From: Streptococcus halichoeri
GTDB lineage: Bacteria > Bacillota > Bacilli > Lactobacillales > Streptococcaceae
DNA length: 64,000 nucleotides
Direction: 5' to 3'
Assembly (NCBI RefSeq): GCF_009870755.1
Contig: NZ_WLZU01000001.1
Span: 62,001-126,000 of the forward strand
Shown: in pieces, positions 57,715 through 64,000 of the stretch
Layout of the letters: each line of letters starts with the position of its first letter
Numbering within the stretch: the first letter of the stretch is position 1
Translations under genes and position numbers: made by a program
The notes under the pieces: generated by a model
Databases searched by the model: none
Told to the model about the DNA's origin: nothing
Seen by the model: the letters and a program-made list of their open reading frames with translations, nothing else

Positions 57715-58686
57715 TTAATGGTGGCGTTTGGTATCAAAGGGCTTGATGCTGTCTTCGATGATTTGGCGTTTTGGCTCTAAAAATGGTGGCAATGAGAGGG
57801 TCTCACCAAGGGTTTCGTAAGGCTCGTCAGTGGCAAAGCCCGGGCCATCGGTTGAAAGCTCAATAAGGATATGGCCAACACGAGAATAGAGTGCTTCAAA
57901 GTAGAAGCGATCAACAAGGCCAGAGTTCATAATGCCGAGCTGTTGATACTTATCAGCCCAGGCTTGAATAGCCTGACTGTCTGCCACTCGAAAGGAGACA
58001 TGATGAACTTCACCGTATCCTTGAAGAGCTTGTGGACTACTATCATCATGGCGCAAGATCACTTGGCCGCCGTGGCCGCCGTGGCCGCCTTCGCCGACTT
58101 CTAAGAGACTATAGTCGTCGCCTTCTTTGACGGGGTGCATGCCGTAGACTTGCATCAAGTAGAGTTTAAAGTCTGTAAAGTAAGAAACGGTGATTTCGAT
58201 AGGGCCTAAGCCGTAGATGGCCTTGTCGGTAGGGACAGGTCCGTCTTGCCAAGGTGTGCCCGCTCTGACACCGTGATTGTGCTGGTCGGAGACTAGTTGG
58301 TAGCGTTGGCCGTCTTCTTCTTCGAAGGGCAGCGCTTTATGACCAAAGAGATCAATAATGCCATCGTTTTTGACGCCATACGTTTTAAAACGATCCAGAT
58401 AATAATCTAAAGCTGCATCATCCGGCACGCGCAGGCCAATCCGGGTGATGGCATTTGTGCCACGCTGGCCTTTAGGATTATCTGGGAAATCAAAGAAGGT
58501 CAAATCAGTGCCTGCTGTGCCTTTATCATCGGCAAAAAAAGTATGGTAGGTGTGAATGTCGTCTTGATTGACCGTTTTTTTCACGAGGCGCATCCCTAAT
58601 ACTTCTGTAAAGAAATGGTAGTTGCGCACAGCATCGTTTGTCATTGCAGTTACGTGATGGAGTCCTAATAAATCTGAGTTTGTCAT
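57715..58686 (-). CDS. Ring-cleaving dioxygenase, VOC superfamily, copy 2
   Basis: 323 residues, first gene of the four. VOC landmarks LLGLHHVTAMTNDAVRNYHF, YGLGPIEITVSYFTDFKLYL, EVHHVSFRVAD and HILIELSTDGPGFATDEPYE give the His and Glu metal ligands. A Gly-Gly-His repeat (EGGHGGHGGQ) from a 9-bp tandem DNA repeat sits in a loop before the third landmark. Ribosome site AGAGGAAC; start at 58686 rather than ten codons earlier. Paralogue of the gene that follows. Confidence 0.9.
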   Translation of the reverse strand: MTNSDLLGLHHVTAMTNDAVRNYHFFTEVLGMRLVKKTVNQDDIHTYHTFFADDKGTAGTDLTFFDFPDNPKGQRGTNAITRIGLRVPDDAALDYYLDRFKTYGVKNDGIIDLFGHKALPFEEEDGQRYQLVSDQHNHGVRAGTPWQDGPVPTDKAIYGLGPIEITVSYFTDFKLYLMQVYGMHPVKEGDDYSLLEVGEGGHGGHGGQVILRHDDSSPQALQGYGEVHHVSFRVADSQAIQAWADKYQQLGIMNSGLVDRFYFEALYSRVGHILIELSTDGPGFATDEPYETLGETLSLPPFLEPKRQIIEDSIKPFDTKRHH

Positions 58687-59102
58687 AGCTGTTCCTCTTT
58701 TTTTGCTCAATCCCAAGGGATTAGAATTCTTATGGTCTTATCTTATCACTAACTAGTAATAATCCAAAATAAATTGCTTGGAAAAAAGAGAATATGAGAA
58801 AAACAGACCACTAAAAGAAGCATGACAGCTACATATGGCAAACAAAAAAACGAATGAAACGATGAGCATTATATCCCTCATCACTTTATTCGTTTTTTAT
58901 TAACCAAATGGAGCACAGTGATAGGGTCTCTTAATGCATAATATCGAAATTTATGACTCCTTTGATAAGCTTAGTTACCAATGACGTTTTCGAATTTAAC
59001 AGTTAGGAGCAGCGTTGTAAAGTGAATGCGACAGAAAAAAAGGGGAAATGGCCCAGCCCTCTAATCCCCCAAAACACCAAACGACACCGTAATTAAGATC
59101 TT
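58687..59102. other. Intergenic region before the mhq-like operon
   Basis: Carries the operon promoter (AT-rich, near 58740-58780), a strong terminator at 58843-58899 for the antiporter gene, and about 200 bp without visible features. No MarR-type regulator such as MhqR is encoded here. Confidence 0.5.
58843..58899 (-). terminator. Terminator downstream of the antiporter gene
   Basis: AACGAAT/ATTCGTT outer stem and GATGAG/CTCATC inner stem, with T runs on both strands. Confidence 0.75.
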
Positions 59103-61160
59103 CTAAAAATGATGCAGTTGTAATAAATCGGCAAAGCCAGGTGAGGTATTGTCGCGTAAGGTGTAGGTTTCAAGCTCATTAACCTCATCACGGAAGCGCT
59201 GTGCTTCTTTAGCTGTGATTTCCCCTTGTTTTTCATAGTCAAAGATAACATAACGTTCCAAATAATAGCCGTGCAGGCGTTCTTGTGCGGTATCTGGAAC
59301 ATCATTGGTAATAACCCGCTCTACAAAGAGGCCTGATTTGATTAATTCGGCATTTTGCAGACGTTGGTGCTGCAGAAAATTAACCAAAGAAGTGTTGTAA
59401 AAACCTTCTAAGTCTTCTAAAGTATCCAGAATTAATTCAGTATTAGTGAGATAGAGCTCTGTTAAGCGTTCGCGGTTTTCTTTTGTCAGTTGTGGCTGCC
59501 GGTGGCTTAGGGCTAGTCCTACGGAAGGGCGAAAAGCGCGAATTTCGCGGAAAAGGCGGCGCATGACACGAAGAAAAATGGTCAAAGCATACGTAAAGCT
59601 AGAAACAAAGCTGCGATTGACTTGTTTTTCTAGTGTTTTGAGGTAGCGTTGATAGATACGGTATTCTTTCAGTGTCATTTCTTTAGCACGCAAGGCATGC
59701 TCAAGCCCCTCGCTTTCAATTGAAAGAATCATTAATTGGATTTCGGCCAGTTCTTCTTTGACACTATTTGGCTCTTGCTCTAAAATCAAATTAGCAATCC
59801 GGCGATTGTAGGTATCCATAACAGCATATAAGGCTGCTTGATTGTGTGGTTTTTCCCGGCCTTCTAATTCTAATAGTTGCAGCACTTCAGCGAGAATGGC
59901 AATCTTGATAAAATAATTGTCGGTAGTTGTCTGTAAGGGCGCCAGCCGTGGCAAAACAAGAAGACCAACTAAAAAGCTCAGCAGGGTCACAGCACCAACA
60001 GTAAAGAGCACTAAGCTATGTTGCAAAGCCTCTAACTTAGGTAATAGCAAAATGATGGCGATCGAAACACTACCTTTTACCCCTGAGAAGGTTAATAAAT
60101 TAAGGTGGTGTAAGTATTTGCGAAAGGGTTTATGGTGATTGCGGCTCCTTATGAGGAAAAAAAGGCTAAGTAAGACGAAGCGACTGAAAAATAGCAGAGC
60201 TGTCAAGGCGAGCACCAAAATGAGGAGATAGAGATTGCTATAGTGTGGGCTAGAGAGGACCGGCCCCATGATTTGAGTCAACTCCACACCAAAAATCATG
60301 AAAACCAGCCCATTGAGGATAAACTGGATAGCTCTCCAAATAATAGTAGTAACGCGGTCCACCTGGGCGTCAAATAGGGTAACCTTACGAATCTTATTAG
60401 CCTGCATGACCCCAGCTATAACAACGGCTATAATACCAGAAACATTCAAGAGACTGGCCACAAAGTAAACCACAAATGGCAGCATTAATTCTAACAAGAG
60501 GGCTCCTGTAACGTCAGCGGCATCAAACTTTTCCAAAACAGAGAGCACTAAGCGATTCAATAAAGCAAAGAAAAGCCCTATTGCTACTCCGCCAAATATG
60601 GCTACCAATAGTTGCCAGCTGGCCTGAGCCATGGAGAAGTGTCCTGTCATTAGCGCCGCTAATGCAAATTCAAAGGCGACCAAACCACTCGCATCGTTTA
60701 AAAGTCCTTCCGAAGTCAGTGCGTTTTTAACCTGCTTGGGAAATTTAAAGCGATTTGCTAAAGAAAGAAGGGCCACTGCGTCTGTAGGCGCCAAAGCCGC
60801 TCCCATGGCAAAGCATAAAGCCAAAGGAAAGGTCACAGGTAAGAGATAATTGATACCATAGCCCATGACAAGGGTGGTAATAAACACCGTTGGCAAGATC
60901 AGGTAGAGCACGATGCGGGGCGAACGAATAAAGCTGATAACATCACTTTCTTGCCCCTCACGAAAGTTTAAAGGCGCAATCACAAAGGCTAAGAACAGTT
61001 CAGGATCAAAGGTAATCCGGATGTCTCGAACAAAAATCCCATACAACACCCCAAATAAGAGCTGAATAGCTGGCAGGGGGAGATGGGGAAAGATGCGGTT
61101 GATAACATTGGAGAGAATCAGCGAAATGAGAAAAGTAATCATCAGAATTGAGATGGTCAT
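59103..61160 (-). CDS. Na+/H+ antiporter, CPA1 (NhaP/Na_H_Exchanger) family
   Basis: 685 residues. About 12 membrane helices in residues 1-410 with the CPA1 signatures ALAPTDAVALLSLANR and LLNDASGLVAFEFAL (the Asn-Asp transport pair), then a long charged cytoplasmic tail (about 410-685) of helices, longer than in NhaP. Expels Na+ (or K+) in exchange for protons for pH and salt homeostasis. Its start overlaps the stop of the upstream small gene by 4 bp. Confidence 0.9.
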   Translation of the reverse strand: MTISILMITFLISLILSNVINRIFPHLPLPAIQLLFGVLYGIFVRDIRITFDPELFLAFVIAPLNFREGQESDVISFIRSPRIVLYLILPTVFITTLVMGYGINYLLPVTFPLALCFAMGAALAPTDAVALLSLANRFKFPKQVKNALTSEGLLNDASGLVAFEFALAALMTGHFSMAQASWQLLVAIFGGVAIGLFFALLNRLVLSVLEKFDAADVTGALLLELMLPFVVYFVASLLNVSGIIAVVIAGVMQANKIRKVTLFDAQVDRVTTIIWRAIQFILNGLVFMIFGVELTQIMGPVLSSPHYSNLYLLILVLALTALLFFSRFVLLSLFFLIRSRNHHKPFRKYLHHLNLLTFSGVKGSVSIAIILLLPKLEALQHSLVLFTVGAVTLLSFLVGLLVLPRLAPLQTTTDNYFIKIAILAEVLQLLELEGREKPHNQAALYAVMDTYNRRIANLILEQEPNSVKEELAEIQLMILSIESEGLEHALRAKEMTLKEYRIYQRYLKTLEKQVNRSFVSSFTYALTIFLRVMRRLFREIRAFRPSVGLALSHRQPQLTKENRERLTELYLTNTELILDTLEDLEGFYNTSLVNFLQHQRLQNAELIKSGLFVERVITNDVPDTAQERLHGYYLERYVIFDYEKQGEITAKEAQRFRDEVNELETYTLRDNTSPGFADLLQLHHF

Positions 61161-61417
61161 TGGGACCTACTTTCTGACTTTTTAGCTGTATTTTTAGCAT
61201 AGGCTGCTTTTAACAGAGCGATCTTTTGAGTAATGGCAGATGGGTCACGGTGCTCAATGAGCATATGGCAGCGCTCTTTTTCTAAGGTGATCAGCTTTTT
61301 CTTTAAACGCTTGGCCTTGCGCGAGTCCGGGCAATCGATCTCATTGCGTAAAGACTGCTCAAGCTCTTCTTCAAGGTATTTTTGGCGCAGGGCCTGCAAA
61401 CGATGAGACGTATCCAT
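61157..61417 (-). CDS. Small charged helical protein coupled to the antiporter
   Basis: 86 residues, MDTSHRLQALRQKYLEEELE followed by Lys/Arg/Glu-rich helices (KAKRLKKKLITLEKERCHML); no membrane segment. Probably cytosolic and coiled. Its stop codon overlaps the antiporter ATG (ATGA), implying coupled translation and perhaps a shared complex. Ribosome site AAAGGAG. Family not recognised. Confidence 0.75.
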   Translation of the reverse strand: MDTSHRLQALRQKYLEEELEQSLRNEIDCPDSRKAKRLKKKLITLEKERCHMLIEHRDPSAITQKIALLKAAYAKNTAKKSESRSQ

Positions 61418-61900
61418 AGGAAACTCCTTTCATTTAAGAGATTAAAGGGCTAGGGGCGAGGCATAGGCAAAGCCTAGCAGGCAGCAAACGATTAGAGACC
61501 AACGGATAAGCATTGACCCCTTTTGGACCTACAAACCAACTCTTTAGAGAAAAAGTCATTAGCCAGCAGGTGATTTCCGCCCGAGCGATTCTTCTGACAT
61601 TCTAACTTAGATTGGCAAATTCCTCAACTAAAAGCCTTGCTCAACCTCCTAAGATAAGATCAGCTCCTATCAGCACTTGCAGATTTTGCAGCAGGGCTTT
61701 GCAGTATCCAGCTAAACCAGCTCAGCTTTTGTTTGCTTGGCTGGGACATTAGCAGTCTAGCCAAGCGAAACCAAAAGGGGTCTAAAGCTTAATGAGCAAG
61801 TCGGGTTGGAAAAAATAAGGCCTTAGGCTAAAAAAGAGTTAGCTTTAACTGCTCTCTAGTCAAGTGTTTAGGGGCAGAGGATTTTCTTTAGGTAATATAA
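61418..61900. other. Intergenic region between the antiporter operon and csp
   Basis: No ORF of note. Several AGCAG/CTGCT-type short repeats (61640-61740) and the antiporter operon promoter are expected here. Nothing else seen. Confidence 0.45.
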
Positions 61901-61903
61901 GTA

Positions 61904-61932
61904 TTGACAAGGGGCGTAGGGTGTGGTAGACT
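61904..61932 (+). promoter_or_regulatory. Promoter of the cold-shock gene with long leader
   Basis: TTGACA, 17-bp spacer, TAGACT. The start would lie near 61940, giving a 5' leader of about 100 bases, as is usual for cold-shock mRNAs whose leader folds in response to temperature. Confidence 0.65.
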
Positions 61933-62037
61933 AAGGATAAATGTAAATGAGTATTTGAGTTAGTATATATAGGTGCAACATCTTTATTTCTCTCTATCAT
62001 TTTTACAAATGTTTTTTTAGAAAGGAAGTGGATGGTT

Positions 62038-62241
62038 ATGGCACAAGGTACAGTAAAATGGTTTAACGCTGAAAAAGGTTTCGGTTTTATCTCAACTGAA
62101 AACGGTCAAGATGTCTTTGCACATTTTTCAGCTATTCAATCTGATGGATTTAAAACATTAGATGAAGGACAAAAAGTTGAATTTGATGTTGAAGAAGGTC
62201 AACGTGGCCCTCAAGCAGTCAACATTATGAAATTATCTTAA
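62038..62241 (+). CDS. csp: Cold-shock protein, CspA family
   Basis: 67 residues, [20 protein letters not shown], with RNP1 KGFGFI and RNP2 VFAHF. A single OB-fold RNA chaperone binding single-stranded nucleic acid. Start at 62038 is preferred over the ATG two codons earlier because AAAGGAAG is then better spaced and the family begins MA-GTVKWF. Monocistronic. Confidence 0.96.
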   Translation: MAQGTVKWFNAEKGFGFISTENGQDVFAHFSAIQSDGFKTLDEGQKVEFDVEEGQRGPQAVNIMKLS

Positions 62242-62252
62242 TGACACCCAAT

Positions 62253-62278
62253 AAAGGCTGACCTCAGGTCAGCTTTTT
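62253..62278 (+). terminator. Terminator after csp
   Basis: AAAGGCTGACC/GGTCAGCTTTT with TCA loop and T run. Confidence 0.85.
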
Positions 62279-62732
62279 TAATGGCTCTATGGGCTTGCGA
62301 GTGAAGAATCGCTGAGCTTATAGGGCTTTTTGACTGTGCTCAGAGGCCGGAGGCAGCTAGGAACAAGCAAAGGTGGAGCTGTGGAATCGGCTAAGGGCTA
62401 GGGGCTTAGGAAGGGGATGACATCTAGAAACGTACAGGTAGGCGAGCCTGGTTGGGACAAGCAAGATTTGCTTGTTAAGGGAAGGACAGCGAGGTAGGAT
62501 ATAGAGTGCAGGAGAGGAGACTATGTTTGTTGCTGTAGGGGTAGGGCGGCGGGATGTCAGAGGTGGTGATTAATGTACGAAGTCTCCCTTATGGGTCATT
62601 TCTGTAGTGGGTGAAGCTACCACTGGTCTTATAGGGCGACAAAGAGAAAGCTGCTTTTTAGCTACTCCTTTGCTTAGTTACCCCTCAGCCATTACAGTTG
62701 CCCAGGCTTTTTTCTTTTAAAAAAGATCCCAA
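62279..62732. other. Intergenic region, no gene seen
   Basis: G-rich, no supported ORF. A 60-codon minus ORF at 62685-62867 crosses the M-like terminator and is rejected. Confidence 0.5.
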
Positions 62733-62765
62733 CAAAAAACTTTCCACGCTAGGTATCGTGGAAAG
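62733..62765 (-). terminator. Terminator of M-like gene 3
   Basis: On the minus strand CTTTCCACG/CGTGGAAAG followed by TTTTTTG. Confidence 0.8.
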
Positions 62766-62891
62766 CTTGTCATTGGAATTGGTTTTTAGAGTGAGGGGCC
62801 GATAATAGGAGAGAGTAGCCCCCTTTTTTGCTTTGAAAGGATTATAAAAGAGTGGCGATTGTGCCAATAGCGTGGCTAGAAAGGCAATTGA

Positions 62892-64000
62892 CTAGTCTTC
62901 CTTGCGTTTAGTGGTAAGGACGCCAGCAGAAGCAATGACAGAGAGAGCAGCCACGGTGAAGAATGGGTTGGTCGCAGCATCACCTGTTTGTGGCAATGGC
63001 GCAGCAGTGTTTGCACTTGGTGCTGGCATGTGTGGAGCCGCAGGAGTAGCTGCGTGGTGGGCTTTTGGCGCCGCTGGATGAGCCTTGCCTGGTTTTTCAG
63101 GAGTATGTGGTTTGCTTGGTTTCACTTCCGGAATAGCAGGAGTTGGAGCCGGCTTGATTTCCGGTTTCTCCGGTGTACTTGGTTTATCAGCTTTCGGTGT
63201 TTGTGGTGTTTGAGGTTTGGTTTCCGGAACTGGTTGAACCTCTGGTGTGCTTGGTGCTTTTGGTTGGTCCTCAGGTTTCACTTCAGGCACTTGAGGTGTT
63301 TCCGGAGTACTTGGTGCTGTGTCATGCTCCTGCTGTTTGAGGGCGTCAAGCTGACCTTCAAGCGACTTGATTGAAGCATCTTTTTCGGCAATTTTGCTTT
63401 GAATATCAGCTAATTGCTTTTTAAGCTTAGCTTTTTCCTCTTCACTAAGTTGACTTTGATCTTTTAGCTTCGCCTCAATCTCAGCTTTTTCACTTGTTAA
63501 ACTGTTAACTTTCGCCTCCGCCTCTTTTTTCGCTTCTTCAAGAGCTTGAAGTTTCTCAGATGATTCAGCAACTTGAGCTTGAAGATTAGTTACTTCCGTT
63601 TTCTTAGCATCTAATTCTGCTTGAAGTTTCGCTTTTTCTTCTTTATTATCTTCTGTAGTTTCCTCAAGTTTTTGCTTAAGTTTTGCTAAATCTTTATTGC
63701 CTTCCTCAAGCTTTGTGATGAGTTCTTGGTTATTTTGTGTCGCCTCAGTAACTTTATCAACCAGCATCTTAGCCTCATCTGCTGCTTCTTGCACTTTAGC
63801 TTCTAATGCTTTTGTTTTGTCTTGAAGATTTTTATTTAATTGTTGAGAATCGTTGAGTTGAGTAGTAATCTGCTCTTCTTTGTTTTTAAGAGTAGTTAAT
63901 TCATCTTCTTGGGTATTGATTAGAGAAATCAGCTTTTTATTTTCATTTCGTTCAGCGTCTAAAGCAGTTTGAAGGGCGTCTTTATCTTCCTGTGATTTAA
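62892..64000 (-). CDS. M-like surface protein 3, LPQTG-anchored (5' end outside window)
   Basis: The frame is open from the right edge through a coiled coil (KSQEDKDALQTALDAERNEN ... EAKVQEAADEAKMLVDKVTE), a region akin to M-like proteins 1 and 2 (AEKDASIKSLEGQLDALKQQ), a Pro-rich wall-spanning segment and LPQTGDAATNPFFTVAALSV with KRKED tail. About 369 codons are visible. It retains the anchor that gene 2 lost. Signal peptide and promoter, and whether a TA tract is present, lie beyond 64000. It has its own terminator. Confidence 0.9.
   Translation of the reverse strand, partial: KSQEDKDALQTALDAERNENKKLISLINTQEDELTTLKNKEEQITTQLNDSQQLNKNLQDKTKALEAKVQEAADEAKMLVDKVTEATQNNQELITKLEEGNKDLAKLKQKLEETTEDNKEEKAKLQAELDAKKTEVTNLQAQVAESSEKLQALEEAKKEAEAKVNSLTSEKAEIEAKLKDQSQLSEEEKAKLKKQLADIQSKIAEKDASIKSLEGQLDALKQQEHDTAPSTPETPQVPEVKPEDQPKAPSTPEVQPVPETKPQTPQTPKADKPSTPEKPEIKPAPTPAIPEVKPSKPHTPEKPGKAHPAAPKAHHAATPAAPHMPAPSANTAAPLPQTGDAATNPFFTVAALSVIASAGVLTTKRKED

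Overview
The window reads as a chromosomal segment of a pyogenic-group Streptococcus (relatives: S. pyogenes, S. dysgalactiae, S. canis; species not resolvable by eye). Evidence is a block hisS-aspS / argS-argR-mutS-mutL-lmrP-ruvA-tag-cinA-recA-spx-ireB-ruvX / nrdDG / nrdFIE / pepO / tsf-rpsB / ahpFC / csp, which as I recall it follows the S. pyogenes gene order, together with an Isp-like secreted CHAP protein and three M-like surface protein genes.

Layout. 1-5.4 kb: edge of a TetR regulator, a DUF368 membrane protein, an isp-like cell-wall hydrolase and, convergent to it, M-like gene 1. No mga regulator lies beside them. 5.4-9.5 kb: a decayed accessory zone with gene fragments, a tyrosine integrase, two cargo genes (DJ-1/PfpI and DUF1697) and repeat pairs matching the 3' end of rpmG, i.e. 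a shrunken integrative element at rpmG. 9.5-33.8 kb: core genes for translation, DNA repair and recombination, membrane proteins and stress control; a ylbF-like gene is broken by a stop codon. 33.8-43.9 kb: two ribonucleotide reductase systems, anaerobic nrdD/nrdG and aerobic nrdF-nrdI-nrdE, each preceded by paired NrdR-type boxes. NrdF carries the Val/Pro/Lys ligand replacement of the metal-free, DOPA-radical class Ie enzymes. 43.9-53.4 kb: PNPOx-like protein, a glucosidase remnant, pepO, M-like gene 2 (no wall anchor), tsf-rpsB and ahpF-ahpC. 54-55.2 kb: tRNA-Cys followed by hicB and IS3-type remnants and a small secreted peptide gene. 55.5-64 kb: a four-gene quinone/electrophile detoxification cluster resembling B. 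subtilis mhq genes, a Na+/H+ antiporter with a small partner, a cold-shock gene and the 3' part of M-like gene 3, which runs off the window.

The strongest signals are (1) the class Ie NrdF/NrdI/NrdE operon with a structured leader ending in a terminator; (2) dispersed M-like genes sharing an upstream block that contains a (TA)n tract of 16 units at one locus and 9 at the other, a candidate switch; (3) an anchorless M-like protein; (4) a perfect 31-bp palindrome made of two DnaA boxes behind nrdG; and (5) the eroded rpmG element. No CRISPR array, rRNA or intact prophage was seen. All calls come from reading the sequence; no database search was run.
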